A DNA stretch of 64,000 nt from Aptenodytes patagonicus. Taxonomy: Eukaryota > Chordata > Aves > Sphenisciformes > Spheniscidae. Every line of letters begins with the position of its first letter. Position 1 is the first letter of the stretch. Location of the stretch: assembly GCF_965638725.1 (NCBI RefSeq), contig NC_134950.1:104086802-104150801 (forward strand). Direction: 5' to 3'. Positions 27,616-41,600 of this stretch are shown one piece after another. The position numbers and the translations under genes are program-made. Below the pieces are notes generated by a model. The model was not told where the DNA came from. It made no database searches and saw nothing but the letters and a program-made list of their open reading frames with translations.

Positions 27616-29253
27616 TGTTGTTCAAGACTTTTTATGTTCACAATAACAGGGCTTCTAGGCTTGTGTCTGCATGAGATGAACTGCATTTTGCATCATTGTC
27701 TTCACCTTCACATTTGGGGTTGTTACCTTCACCTCCCTCTGTTACTAGCCCTAAGGCACATGTTATCCCATATCCACATGCATTCTGTCATGTCTCATTC
27801 TTTGACTGAATAAAAACCATGTTCGGAAGATGGCAAATGAAGGGCTGGATTGAATTCTGTAGATATGCACGGAGGAGGCACTCACTCTTCATGCAGATTT
27901 CCCCCTTCCTGCATCCAGGTGGTGGTTGTGGGAAGCAGCTGCCTTGATTTTTTCCATCTTTCTTTTGTGGAAACCATATGGGGCTTCGTGCAAGTCTGTG
28001 TTTATATATCACCTCTTGTATGCAATACCACATTCAGCTCCAACTTTATGGGAAGTACAGCAGGTTCTATCTACCACAGCAGGCATGGTATGGATTCAAC
28101 AACAGGACACCACGAAGCAGCTTGGATGGACTTCAGCTCTGTACTCTGAAATCAGCAACACTGTAAGAGGTGGGACTCTGGCTCCAAAACTTCTCTGTCA
28201 TCCCTCTGGGGGTACCATGGTAAGAATTTGCTGCTCTCTGGAAGAATTTGAATGAATCTCAGTGTGTAGTGCTTTTCTTTACAATTCCTCTATTTGGAAA
28301 AGGCCATGAAGCCCTTCTAATGAAAGGGGTGCATATCAGTATTTTCACACAAAGATATTTCTAGAAGTGTTTACCATTTGAACTACTGGTTAGGAAACCT
28401 CTTCAATATCTATTAGCAATGATACAGACAGATTTAGGGTCAAGAATGGAATTTTCACAATTTGAACCTTGAGTATGTTGATTAAAATTTATTTCAATAT
28501 AAAAGATCCCTCCAGGGACCTACCTTCGAGGACTGTGTTTTTCAAGGCTTGATTTGCATATCACCTAAACCTGTCTTTGCTTGCTTTTACTTGAGAGAAT
28601 GGATATCTTTGCACTATAGTTCTGTACTTCCTGGCAATTTTACAGACTGCTCTTCTATGGCAAGTTAACATCATTGCCACTAGCCCAAAGGAGTTGCACA
28701 AGGTGAATGAGGGTAATGCTATGTTAGTGTCTAGTCTGAGTATCAAGAGGGAGGACAATCTCAGTGCAGAACCTCATATAGGTAATGCATCCAGTCCTAG
28801 TGAAGCATATACATCAGATTTCTTTGTGGCTTTGCTGTGAACCTTCAGTGGAGCCAGACAATCTTTGGGTTATCTGTAGAGCGCATTGAGAGAGAGAACA
28901 TTAATTATTCTGAGGGGAGAATTCTTCTCCCTGCTTTACTCAATTCTGCACTGACAAAATATATGCGGCTTTCCCCTCATGAATCTACTCTGTATTACGC
29001 CAATTTTTACTTAGCAGATGGTGATCTGGTCTCTACTTCATGCTGAAACCTGTGACCCAGTTAGCTGATACAAGGCAATTGGGGATGCAAAGAACAAAGC
29101 TTTCCTCGCTTCTGTTTCCAAGTAAGTCAGGTCAGTGTTACTGCCAATAATATTCTCTTCTGTATTTTTTATACACATAAATGTCATATACCTATGTTGG
29201 TATTCTTTGGGGATTAAAATATAGTATTGATTGTTTATACCATATTACTTTAG

Positions 29254-29312
29254 CCATCCCACTGAAGTCAATAGGAGTATCCACACAAGGAAGGAATGTA
29301 GGTCTGAGCCTT
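29254..29312. repeat. Fragment of ancient amniote interspersed repeat
   Basis: CATCCCACTGAAGTCAATAGG and GGAATGTAGGTCTGAGCC resemble a dispersed sauropsid repeat phrase (CATTGAAGTCAATGGGAG ... TGCAGGATTGGGCC). The match is short and divergent. Confidence 0.4.
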
Positions 29313-32300
29313 TGATTCCTGTAGCATTCTTCTTTAACCAAACCAAAATATTACTCTGTGTTTGGATTATGTTCAGTTGCAGCTGAGAGATGATTGTTTG
29401 TCTTTCAGATTCCATTCACATGACTATCTTTTCATAACTGATATATGATAATTTATACTTCATGCTCTCAGGACTATGTCATGTAAAAAGTAATATTTAG
29501 ATAGCCAAATATCTGACACAAAAAGTATAGGACCATCACACACAGACACACTTAAAAGTCCAAGAAATCACATCTCCCCAGTTGCTCATATCTTTGCCTT
29601 TCACTGTTTGTGTTGGTTGCCTTTCAGTAAATACAACTGCAGATCTTTGGCCTGTGCCACATGTCAAATAAGGATAAGAACCCTGTACCTGGAAGTCAGT
29701 TTTCAAATGTAAATGGAGCAGATATGTAAATCTCAACAGTTTCCCTATATAGTATATATCTTTAAACTGCCAGATTATGCAGGTGTATGTGCAGGGGGTA
29801 ACTTGTACATGCAAGAACCCATTTATGACGATTAAACAATTTGTGTGTGGAAAATAAAATATGTTTAGAGCATGCACTTTGGCATGTACACACTTTGCCA
29901 GAGTAATTGATGGAATGAATATTGAATACCTCATCTAAAGACACAAAAATATACAACTGCCTAAAGTCACTAAAAAAAGAGCAGAGAGCAAAGGTTTTCT
30001 ATATTCCCCCCCCCTTACAATATTTTGCCAGATTCTGAGTATCTTATTCTGTGTGCTGTCTTGCTTAAACCCAAGGTAATGATAGGAAAGCTTGACTATT
30101 CTTTTTTTTATTACTTTGCAATTGCTAGGGAAATTGTAAGTAGCTAGAGTTTAGATTTGGAAGTATTTAACTACTCCACTTCCATCTGAATTAACATATA
30201 ATACCATCTTTAATTCTGTATTTATCACAGAAATTTTTTTGCTTGAAAGATATACTTCTGGGAATATATTAATTGTCCTGTGTCATAATATCACTTCTGA
30301 AAGGAGTACGTCTTTAAATATTAGAGTTCAGTAGGACTGTTCTTAATTTTTGCTATAATAATAAATACTGAATGTCATACCTTTTCAAAGATCCAAATTG
30401 GAAACTTCTTTTATCTCACTAAAATGAGTGGAAGCTCCACACATGTATGTATGAAAGCAGGGATTTGTTACCCCAAATATACCTTTCAAGGATAATTGGA
30501 AAGGATTAATTTACTTCATGTGGCTTTAAGGGAGATGAATAGTCTGCTATGTTCCCAGGAAATAGAGAGTTCGGAATTCTTTACTTTTGCTGGTGCAGAG
30601 TTGTCTGCAAAGTTTGCATGCTCAAGTAGTTTTAGGTGTACCTGTCCTTGAAGAAGTAATCCAAAACAGAAACTCAGGTTTTCCCTGAAGCTTATTCATA
30701 TTGCTACAGCCTTTTTACATGAAATTTTGAATATGGAAAATATTTTATCACTTTGTTTTTAATATTCACGCAATAGAATTTCTTTCAAGTGTCAAAGTGG
30801 AATAAGTTATACATGTGTATATTTATATGTATATATACACCAAGACGTAGAAAACTGTGTCAATAGAATTAGCCCATATAAAGGTTGGTTTAGATGTATG
30901 CTAGCAGGTCCAGTTTGAGGCAGAGAGGCTCAGACTGAGAGGCTTTTTTCAGTCCTGGGTGGGAAGCTGGTTAATCAAGCTCTTGTACTACTCATCTGCT
31001 CCCATAGTTTTACCTGAGCTGCATTTTCCTTGCTTAGCTCCCCCCTTCTTATGCAAAGTCTCTGGCTCAGCAGTCTAACTTTGACCTATTTGACCTTGCC
31101 CATTTCCTTTCCGCTGCAGGGCAGTTCAGTAAAGGTACTGTGCAAGCAATCCCCTTTCTAGCATACTGCCAGTTGGACAGAAGCTGACATGAACCTTCTA
31201 GGAAAGCTGAGATGTGGTGTAATATCCAAACTCACCTGCAGTCAGCAATTTTAAAGTGTTATCTCTGAAAAGCAGAGGGGATTGAGTGGATGTGCCATGG
31301 AAGAATTAATGGAATATCCACTTTAATGCTCTCCTAAGAATGAAGGCATGTTCTGCAGATATTCAGTCCAGCATGTGTGCTAACACAGCAGCATTTGGGT
31401 CAGCTGGACCTCCCATGAGGTGAGACTCTGCAGACTCTCTGCGGTCTGCTGTAGGTGTCTCTGGGCTAGTCCCCCCTCAACAAAGAGGTTCTCTAGAAAC
31501 AAAATCTCCAGGAGCTGTATTTAGACATATAGCTTCAGGGGGGAAGGAGTCCCAGAATCCCATTAGGAAATTGATCAGCTCTAGGGTTGCAAGAGTAGCC
31601 AATGGTGTGGGAACATCTACTGCACTGGTTGGTACTAAGGTACCAGCATTCAACTTTTACAGATGCAGATCAGAAGTCTGCATTTCTCCCCTCATCATAG
31701 CTGCATGGGCATCTGCTTGAATGTAGAGAGTAGGTTGCTTATCAGCTGGTATGGTGAGACATGGAGTCAGCCTCAGCTGCAAACTCAAGATACCATGAAA
31801 TAGATGAGTTTTATAAGGTATATAATTTTGTGAGGCAGTGTAAAAAAACAGTGACAGCTACCCAAGAGTGGCTGTAGAGTGGCTATAGGGCTGTAGAAGA
31901 AAGTCTTTCTACCTATGAAACACCTATAAAACATCAGTAGGTGATTTATAATGTTCTTAAGTGGGAAAAGATACTTGGGATAGGACCTATTATGCTTAAT
32001 GCTGTCATCTAAAAGGTATTTACTCTGTTTTAGTTGTGCAGACTTCCTCTTAGTCAATGGATCTGTGTATCGCAGAGTCCTGTCTTGAGCTGAAAGCTCA
32101 AGAATGAAAAAACTGTCTGTTCACTCATTTGAACACAGAAGGTTGTTAGACAGCTAATTTTGAGGAAATACAGGTAACTTTGTGGAGAAAACCTTAGGTG
32201 ATGCAAAGCCCACACTCGTTCACAAAAATGGTTTCACGGAGGATGAGAAATGCCTCAGATCCTCAGAAATCAAAATAACCAAGCGCTAGTCAGATGGCAG

Positions 32301-32940
32301 GCCCATGTTTTACTGTGCCATCAGCAAGTCAGCCTATTTATCCTGCGGAAAACTGACTGCTGCCTCTTGTTCAAAGCAGGGGCTACACCCATTTCTTTGC
32401 TCCTGTGGCAGCTCCTGGTCCTCTCCTCCGAGTGCAGCTTTCCGAGTCTGGACCTCCTACATTTCCATGTTTGTCGGCAAAGTGCATAACTAAAACGGTA
32501 TTTTCATATTTCAGTGCAGCCGAGGCCCCTTAAAGCAGAGGGTTGCAAGTGTGAGAGAGAGATATGTTGTTCCCTAATGGCTTATTACCATCCCATTTGC
32601 AATTCAGATCAGTTCTAAATTGACTGAAATTTTTAAACACATAGCAGGCAGTTTAAACTAATGATTGTCTGGAGGTTCACATCTGACATGAACTAAGCTT
32701 CTGTTCAAAACAAATTGCAAATAATTCTTCCCTTAGAGTCAAAATGTCACTTTTTACACTGTGCATTGTTGCCAGATTTTGTCAGTTACATTAAAAAAAC
32801 CCACACCAAAACCCACAAAAAACCTGCTACCCACTGAATGTTCTGAATTAGAAAGCAGAGTGACACTGGGGTTGTTTCCCCCCCCCCTTTATTTACAATA
32901 ATGTATATGCGTGCCTGGCTCTCTGTAGCCTGATGAAAAT

Positions 32941-33250
32941 TCCTCCTCCCCCCTCCCCAGCTCCCTGAAACCCCGCAGCCTGTGCTGAAGGCCCCGGGAG
33001 CAGCGGTAGGCCCGAGTTGCCTAGCAACCCCCAGCAGGCAGTGGGGCCGCCGTGGCCTGCCTCGGCCCGCCAGCCTTTCCGCATTGCTGCCGGGGTTAAT
33101 CGCTAACCCCCCTTCAAACCGGGCGTTTCGCCTTGGTCCCCCTCCCTGTTGCTGGCTTGCCCAGGCCTACACAACTGTGGTCCTGAAAGGGTGTCAAAGG
33201 TGGCTGCGGCATGTTGGAGGGACGACGAGCACCCCACAGATTAGGTTCCA
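32941..33250. promoter_or_regulatory. Isolated CpG-rich patch, candidate promoter or enhancer
   Basis: GC and CpG density rise sharply between long AT-rich flanks, with CpGs in CCCCGCAG, GGCCCCGGGAGCAGCGG, GGGGCCGCCGTGG, CCTCGGCCCGCC, AAACCGGGCGTTTCGCC and GACGACGAGC. A perfect RFX X-box lies inside it. An open frame at 32982-33368 crosses the patch, but its translation matches nothing I know and long frames are expected in GC-rich DNA. The role as promoter or enhancer is inference. Confidence 0.5.
33016..33028. promoter_or_regulatory. RFX X-box
   Basis: GTTGCCTAGCAAC fits the RFX consensus GTNRCC-N(0-3)-RGYAAC exactly with a one-base spacer. RFX factors control ciliary and MHC class II genes in vertebrates. 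It lies within a CpG-rich patch. Confidence 0.6.
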
Positions 33251-34832
33251 CGTGCCCCAACGGGATGTGCTGATCGTTGTGCTCTTTGGTGAACAATGGC
33301 CGGTGCTGGCACAGAGCTTCAGAGCTGCCTTTTCTTCTGGCCATGGAGGTGTAGTAAAATGGGCTTAATCCTTCATTGTTTCCATTTTTCAGCACCCTAC
33401 CTTGTCACGGCTGCTTAAAGAAGTATTCGGAGTTTGGGTTCAATTCCATCAGGATTTCAAAGTCCATAGGTTTGATGGTGATAAAAAGGGAAGCTCTTTA
33501 AAAATGTCCAGTGGGGTGGAAGGATATGTTTAATATGTGATTGAAATTGGGTTTCCCTTGAAAGAAATAATCCATCTGAGGGGACTTGCTGGAGAAATCT
33601 TGATAACTTGCAACCACTGATAACTAATTATGAATAGGGAGGTATTTGCTAATTTCTAAAGGGAACGAGTTTATGTAGAGAGAAAAAAAAATGAGTCCAG
33701 TTTCCTTTGATGTAATCCTTGTGTATTTCTGCTTTGTAGGTGCTGGCCACAGGGATAAGGTTTGGGACAGTCTTCTTTACCCATGGTGTTACTGGATCAG
33801 GTATCTTTGTTAGATGTTACTTGAAAAGTCTGTGTTACTTAACTGACTTGTGGCTATCTCTGGACTCCAAAAAAAAGATTGTTTTTCAAAAATTATCACA
33901 AAGAACCCTCTTATGTTCATCAAGCTACTTGTTCAGTTGCTATTTATGTTTTCATCTTGAACTGTGTATTGGTATACTTTGTACATCATCGCATATCTCA
34001 AAAGCTTTTGCATAGCACGTTGTCATACTTACTGTTTTTTTTGTCCCTTTTTCCACTGAGAAATATTTCTTGAACTGTTGTTAAAATGGTGGGTTGATGG
34101 AGATCCTGGCTCAAGGAATATTTTGTCATGAGAGAGAATATGGTGAAATGACATGCTTCTTATCTACTAAAATGGCAATTTCACTGAAAACTTTAATTTT
34201 CCTTATGAAAATTGTGAATCCAGAATTGGTTTCAGTCAATACGTAGGAAGAAATCCTGAAGCATCATTTGATTGGTTTGATTTAGAATGTCTCTGTATTT
34301 GTGGGGAGGGAAAAGTTGAAACCAAATGAAAGAGACTTTTCTGTGCTAAATGTCAACTTTCCTACTACATGTTCATTGCATGTAAAAAATTGCATTGCAT
34401 GGGTTTTTTTTAACTGAAAGGAGATGGGAAATGTAAAAAAGCATTTCTTAAGATGTTCCTAACTTTATGATCTTTTTGGGAATATCTACCTGCTTGTAAC
34501 TATCTGCCTTCAATATATACAATTGAAATGTGATATACTTTGTATTTTACAAACAACAACAACAATAAAAGTCTCAGCTTACTGATTATGGGTATGGATT
34601 AATATAAAATAAGTTTCTGCTTTCAAAATGAGTGCTTATGAGTGCTTATGAGTGCTGCCTCTTTCCACTATATAAATCTATTATGTTGAAGACTAAGTTT
34701 AAATACAGTTTGCCCTGGCTACAATTAAATATATATAAAAGAAGTCTTGCTGATTGGTTTTAAGGTTAGAACTGAATCGAAACCATCTTTCATCTGTGAA
34801 ACATGAAAAACCATTTTTCATTTTTTGATTTG
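33251..34832. other. Gene-free AT-rich stretch
   Basis: Only a 10-bp tandem repeat (34629-34656) and T-runs stand out before the CR1 element. Confidence 0.6.
34629..34656. repeat. 10-bp tandem repeat
   Basis: The unit ATGAGTGCTT is present in about 2.8 perfect copies. Confidence 0.9.
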
Positions 34833-35592
34833 CTAGAGGAAGTGGATGCCATCCAGAAGGACCTTCACAGGCTTGAGAAGTGGGCCCATGCAAACCTCAT
34901 GAGGTTCAACAAGGCCAAGTGCAGGGTACTGCACCTGGGTCAGGGCAATCCCCAGCATCAATCCAGACTGGGGGATGAATGGATTGAGGGCAGCACTGTG
35001 GAGAAGGACTTGGGGATACTGGTGGTTGAAAAATTGGACAAGAGTCAGCAATGTGTACTTGCAGCCCAGAAAGCAAATCACACTCTGCACAAACACCATA
35101 GCTGTCTGTATCCTGGGCCGCATAAAAAGAAGTGTGGCCAGCAGGTCAAGGGAGGTGATTCTCCCCCTCTACTCCGCTCTTGTGAGATGCCACTTGGAGT
35201 ACTGTGTCCAGTTCTGGGGTGCCCAGTATAAGAAAGACATGGACCTGTTAGAGCAGGTCCAGAGGAGGGCCACAAAGATGATCAGAGGGCTGGCACACCT
35301 CTCCTATGAAGAAAGGCCGAGAGAGTTTGGGTTGTTCAGCCTGGAGGAGAGAAGGCTCTGGGTAGACCTTATTGCAGCCTTTCAATATATAAAGGGGGAG
35401 TCTTGTCCTGTAGTGACAAGGGGCAACAGTTTTAAACTGAAAGAGGGTAGATTTAGATTGGATAAAAGGAAGAAATTTATTACAATGAGGGTAGTGAGAT
35501 ACTGGGGCAGGTTGCCCAGAGAAGTTGTGAATACCCCATCATCACAAGCATTCAAGGTCAGGTTGGATGGGGCTTTGAGCAACCTAATCTAG
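34833..35592 (+). pseudogene. CR1 ORF2 C-terminal remnant, frameshifted
   Basis: Homology to the CR1 polyprotein starts in one frame ([16 protein letters not shown]...) and crosses near 35095 into a second frame ([12 protein letters not shown]... to ALSNLI and a TAG stop at 35590-35592). A single net frameshift thus breaks the frame. The N-terminal endonuclease and most of the reverse transcriptase are absent. It is not a functional gene. Confidence 0.9.
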
Positions 35593-35690
35593 TGAATGAT
35601 GTCCCAGCCCATTGCAGGGGGGGGTGGGCTAGATGATCTTTAAAGGAAGGTCCCTTCCAACACAAACCATTCTATGATTCTATGATTCAG
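34833..35690 (+). mobile_element. CR1 LINE, 5'-truncated, plus strand
   Basis: About 860 bases of CR1 covering the C-terminal part of ORF2 (thumb and tail of the reverse transcriptase) and the 3' UTR, ending in the diagnostic ATTCTATG-type repeats near 35689. Recognisable segments are [39 protein letters not shown] and LFSLEERRL. The catalytic YADD region lies upstream and is absent. It is longer and better preserved than the copy at 22.9-23.2 kb and sits in the opposite orientation. Confidence 0.95.
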
Positions 35691-38600
35691 TGCATGCTTT
35701 GGAGGAGAGCATGTGGTGTTTCTTGACCATCTCTCTAAAATGTGTTGTGCATGTTCAAGACTGTAGCACTATCATTCTACAGCTTTGTGCTGCTGTTTTT
35801 TCCCCAGTCAGATTTATGCCATGACAATAGATATATAATATTACCCTTAATTTAGGCCAAGTTAGAATTCATAATCCCTTTGATAAAGAGGCTATACCAG
35901 GTATGTCATGCTTTGATACTAAGGTGATATGCATGATATAAATAATTCTACTTTTCCCTCTCAGAGCAGTGGTGAACTTTTTTTTTTGTGAGTTATGACA
36001 TACACAAGGGTTGTCTAGAGGACAGAAAACATCTTTTGCAGAACAATGCTACTATCTACCATTGTATTAAAAGCTTCAAGATTTGTTTTTGTATGAGTCT
36101 CTTTATGTCTTATATTCACCTAAACCTTACTTTCACTTAGATGGAATCTCAAGTGAAAATAAAAATAAATGGGTATCCTAAACTTCTTGCAAACCATTTC
36201 TGATGCTGTTGCTTTACATTTTTCATGGTGCCATCCATCAAAAGCTAATCTCTCAATAAACTCAGGCTGTGCATTGCAGTTTCTTCCTTCACATGGCCCT
36301 TGAGAGAGCATGAGAGAATTTTCTAATACGATGAAGTATTTTCTAGTACAAGATGATAAAGAACAGAATCTTTTTCATTTTCTCACTTTGATGCAACAGG
36401 GACACAGAAGAACAGATTCCTTGCAAATAACACAAAAGCCACTTTAAAGAATTGCTGAGCTGCTTTATTGCATTAGCTTTGACATGAGGACCCATGGTCT
36501 CTGTTGCATGGGTCTCATGAAGATACCATGCAAATCAGATTAATTCAAGTAGCTTTTGTCATATTAAGTTATAGTACATGTGCTGTAGGTCCAGGATGTT
36601 GGAACATCCAAAGGGTTCTGAGGCTTTAGTTAGGCTTGGATAATCATCAAAAGGCTTGGAAACTTTTTTGAGCTATATGAACTATTTTTGTCCGTGAAAT
36701 CAGGCTGGAAATCTCCCAAGAATGGCTCCTGGGGAAGATTATTGTTATTTCAGTCATCTGGATAAAGAAAGGGCCTATTGTCATGTATGATTATTGGCCT
36801 AATCCTGCAAACCATGCACAGTGCTTTCAAACATGAAGTCAGTAAATGTAAGCACAGTAATATCTATATATATTTCAGGAATTATTTCTACCTTAGCAAT
36901 AGAGTGAAAAGAACGACAGAGAGATAAGCTATGTTATATACCACACTTTGCATACTTCTGATTCTTACTTGTTTGAATTTTAAGTAAACAGAGCAGGACC
37001 TTGCTGGGAAGGGACCCTTTTTTTGTTCTGTGTTAGTGTACAGTAATGGTGACTTGGTTGATGAGTGTGGGTCTAGTAATTCTGATAGTACTGTAAAAAA
37101 TATAATATTCTCTACTAACTTCTGACTTATTTGACACTGATAGCTGGAGAGAGGTAGTCAGCTTGATAGTGAAAAAAACTCCGTCAGTAAATGGGAATAT
37201 TTTCAGAGTTAGTCGTTTAGTGCACAAACTAATTCCTATTCATAGAGTGCACATGCATGTTATGTATTTTGTATTCTGCAAACTCCTTTGCAACGTGGTA
37301 TATGCTACAAACGATGTGAGTTTTATAGTTTCTTTGATATGCTAGTGAGTTGTCTTAGCATTTTTGATGACTCACACTGTCACTCATGTGAATTAATAAG
37401 TGATCTGTACTCTTCAGTGTAATGAACCCTATCATTTATTAAAAAGGGAAAGTGTTCCCATAATTAGTGTGGTGATGTTTGACAGGAAAAGTGAATTTTT
37501 GAGGGACTACTACTATTAAATATTGTCAGTAAATACTATTCATTTTTATGCTTGGCAAAGCACTTTCTGATAGCAAACTGGATAAAATGTAAAGAAATGT
37601 TTGTTGTAAAAGTGTTTTGTAACAAATTTTGACTGGTGTCTATGCCGTCATTTTTTAAATGGTTGTGAAATACAGGAATTCCCAGTAAAGGGCTCTGTCC
37701 AAGACATGTGCTTAGGACTTTTAGTGAGTCTCAGTGTCAATAGCAAATAGGAAATGAACATTCATCTATCTATACATCAGTACTTTTTGAGCCGGAGACC
37801 AAGTGTTTCTGTGACCCTGAAAGTCTTTCTGTAACCTCCTTTCACTTAGTTTGTTACCATTCGCACTGTGTACTGAGGAAGAAAAATAAGATGATGTGGA
37901 CTGGCCAATACTGATATAAAATGTTACCGCTCAGTGAAAGAACTTCAGAACTCCCTCATGAGGAAAGGAACAAAAAGTTATTATATCCTGCAATTCTCTT
38001 TTGAATGCATGATTTAGAAGGCAGTATGCCATGACAACTTATTCTTCCCCAAAAACCAGAATGTTAGCATGAGATTCTAGTGCTTCCTGGATGATTAAAA
38101 GAGCATAAACATGGTGGTATGAAAGAGAATTAGTGACAAAGTAAGCAACAGGGTTTGTTTTTTCCCTCAATGCACAATAAAATTATAGATTGAAAGGTGG
38201 GCTCTGTATTTTCCTTTAAAATGGCATTGTATTTTCTTTGTGTTCCACAGAATCTGTCCGTGGGACCTTAAAAAAAACCAACCAAAAAATCAAAGAAAGT
38301 GGGAGAGGTCTCTGAACCTTTTGTTCACCAAAGATAAGGACAGTTTGTACTACTTTCACCTGGTTGGAAAAAAGATATAGTTCAGAGGACATTAGGCACC
38401 ATTACTCATGTGTTTTCATCTCCTCCTCATAGTTGAATACATGAAAGGAAATGAAAAATCACTATGAGAAAATGTACATTTTTTTAATGTTCAATTATGG
38501 GAGGAGATACCTAAATATAGCCTTAAAATCCCGATGATAGATATTGTTGAAATGTTATCTGATAGTCATTGAGTTATTTGGGGGAAAAAAGTTGGAAAAC

Positions 38601-41600
38601 CATGGCTTACATTCCTACTGTTTTCCAAGACTGATGTTTATTTGAATTTAGCTTCATTCCTAAAGATGGATATGAGCATAAGGAACTTCAAAAAGGTATC
38701 ATTATGTTTTAAAACTAGTTTTAAACCTTTTTTTAACACTTTATATAAACCTATGGGTAGTCAGTCTTAAATTTCAATTGAATTGAACATTGAGGCTCAG
38801 CCTCAGTCTTCAAGATTTAGCAAAGTAATTTGCAGGCACAAGTAATTAAGAGCTTGAGATAGAAATAGTCATATATGTAAATAGCTTTACAGATCAGTAA
38901 ACCCAGTAATTTCAGTGGGAATGTGTATGCCTGTGATGTTATTCCCATGCATGATTGTAGTATTTGATTTCTATAGTGTATAGATATATACATAAATATG
39001 ATTACAGAGTTTACATCTCTGAGATAATTTGTTGCTTGTATACATTTCATTTATAATAAGCAGACTCAGTTTAAAATGTAGCCCTCAGAGAATTTCTGTT
39101 GTTCAGAAATTAAACTTAGAAGATAGGTGTCGTTTCTACACTGTATCCCTTGTTATTAGAATTGTGGATTGCCTTTGAAATAATATTGTGAAGGTAAACT
39201 GTATTGTACAGGTGAGTTGCCAAGTTACAGTCTCTTTTATTTTTCCTGCTAGAAGTTAAACCATTGGAGGCTTTTTGTAGGATCTGAAAAGAAAAAAAGA
39301 AAAAAAAAAAAAGGATGGTAGAGAGATTGTCACATTACTAGTTAAGCAGCTGATTCCAAATGACATATGCTGTCAGTAAAATCTTCCCTTATTGGCTTTG
39401 AAATCATCCTCAAAATTATTTCTGTTTGCTCCAATGGTTGGATATAGTCCTAGAGTCTAGACACAAGTAATGAATAGCAAGTTAGATTTTTATTTTGCAT
39501 ATCTCTATTGCTCTGTTGTGTTCAGTGATAAATGCTCTCAGTGATGAATTGGTTTGAACTTCATACCATTTAGATTTGGTGTCACAAGGTCTTATCTTAA
39601 ATTTAGTGCCATCTGTGGAAGCTTGAATATCATTTTCAGAGGGAACAGAACTGAACCTGTATTTCAGCCATGTGGACCTTTCCTTTCCATTCCTATCACT
39701 AAGCAATCTTAAACAAACAGAAGTAAAGAAACCAGCAGAGATTTAAATATTGCCAATTTGGGTATTGAATAAATAATTAGAAAACTAGCCATTTCAAATG
39801 CTGGAAACCTGAAGTAGCCAGAAGTTAATACACTTGGAAAAAAACTCTTATTGATATCAGTTTCTTTCATTTAGAAAGAACATGCTTGTTCTAAATTCAG
39901 TTTTACATAAAATAAGAGATTGGCTATGTAGCTATTTTTATTGGACAAAAGACAATAGTTGCTCAGGTCTTATGAACATGGACTGATTAACAAAATATTA
40001 GTGAGGTAAGAATGTATTTTTCCTACTAGCAACTGAAAAAAAGAGAATTGCCAGTTGGCCTATATTGTGGCTTGAACATTCAGAGTCTGAAGGCATTGTC
40101 CATGCCAGGGCACTTGACAATGAAGGTGTAGCTCTGAATGTGTTCATGGGGTTCGACATCTTTCTGTCTCTGTGACAGCTGTGATGACTCAGAATATTAA
40201 CCAGATCACTTTTAAATACCCCTTTAGCTAAACAGCTGCAAACCAGATAGCTTTTCAGTTGTTTAGAATCTCTTTTTGTCATTCTCTTCTATCTTTCTTT
40301 ATGAAATTAAAAACTCATAATTGTACTAAAGCCAGTGCATGCAAGTTTTAAACAATTGTTTTAGCACTGTAATTTTTAAGCAGTTAATGAAAGTCATTGT
40401 TTTAGATCTAGTCATGTAAGTGTAAAATTATGAATGTCTGCCCTATTAATCAAGTTGCTTTTGAATTCTAAAGAGATTCTGAGGTAGGAGTTTACTCAGC
40501 GAGACATAATCGTTTTTCCAGCTCAATACAGAGTAGTCTCATTATTCATGTTTTCTTTTGAATAAGAACTCACACTGTAATTCTAAGCACTTGTGATAAT
40601 TACAAAGGAAATTTTTTCTTTTTTCCCTTTAAAATGCTTTTTTTCCCATTGGCATTATGACAGAAAATAGAATATTATGATCAGATTAAATTCTAGTCTG
40701 GGCACTTGCATTTTGCCTTGCAAATTTTACCCATTTTATTCCTTGACTGTGGTGTCGTACAGCTGTGTGTTTTTAAACCACTGCTGCATATGCCCCAAGT
40801 TTTGTGCATTTCAGAGCTTATGAAAGATGTCAGTTATGACTGTCCAACAAGGAATTTGTTTGCTGTACAGGTGATTTTATATATATTAAAAATGGGCTTA
40901 GTATATACTTATCCAGATAAAGCCTGAGGCAGTCAATATGTGAAAACATGAAGAGATTAAAAGGCCATTATATATATACACACATAATTAGAAATGCAAG
41001 AATCATTACATCCTTGCAGAGATGGCAAAAATGAGACCTTTCTAGCAGTTGGTATTAACTAATCTCTGACATAAATACCTATTATGGCTGTGCTTATTCT
41101 GTTACGGTAATGAGAGGCTTAAGCCCTCAAACCCGTCTTCTCTGGTGTTTTACTCTTCCTCCAAGCTGGCTCAACTCTGGAGCAATGCAGCAGGCTTGTC
41201 TAGTGGGAAGCCAAACCCATGAGGAACTGATTGAATTTAAGCTCCTCTTTGCTGAAGCTGTGTGATGAAGCCAAGGCCGAGTTTGTTTATGGCTTACAAA
41301 GACAGTATATGGATATGGTCAATGGCTCCAGCTGCTATTTGGCTTCTTACTTGCTGTGTGACTGTAAGCCAGATTTTTTCAAAAGTAATCAATTGTTTTG
41401 GTCTCTCCAATTTTCTGATGTTTAACCGTAGTGTTTTTAAATGAGTACCCTAAAAACTTTGAGTGTGACTAAACCCAAAGTGAATGGAGACGCTTTAGCT
41501 TTAGGACAGCAGACACCTTAGCTTAGCTAGTGTCTTTTTATAGCATGAAAGTTTTCTTAGCAACTGCAACCACCACATCACTTGTGAGGAATGTGAAGTG

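Larger units (their letters stand above)
23220..32940. other. Gene-free stretch
   Basis: It starts with an AT-rich TTATTAATA repeat at about 23219-23252. It then holds an old SINE tail (25220-25300), an A-rich CCAAAACAAACCC tract (about 26579-26622), a G-quadruplex motif (27590-27615) and an old repeat fragment (29254-29312). No gene was recognised. Confidence 0.6.

Noticed and set aside
29536..29934. 132-codon minus-strand open frame rich in His, Cys and Tyr
   Set aside because: Composition follows the local base content, there is no recognisable domain, and a second unrelated frame overlaps it.
32982..33368. 128-codon plus-strand open frame
   Set aside because: It lies in a CpG-rich patch where stops are rare. 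The translation is Pro/Arg/Leu-rich with no domain, and an unrelated open frame runs opposite.
34803..35592. Two long overlapping plus-strand open frames that might suggest a gene
   Set aside because: Both are pieces of one CR1 ORF2 tail split by a frameshift.
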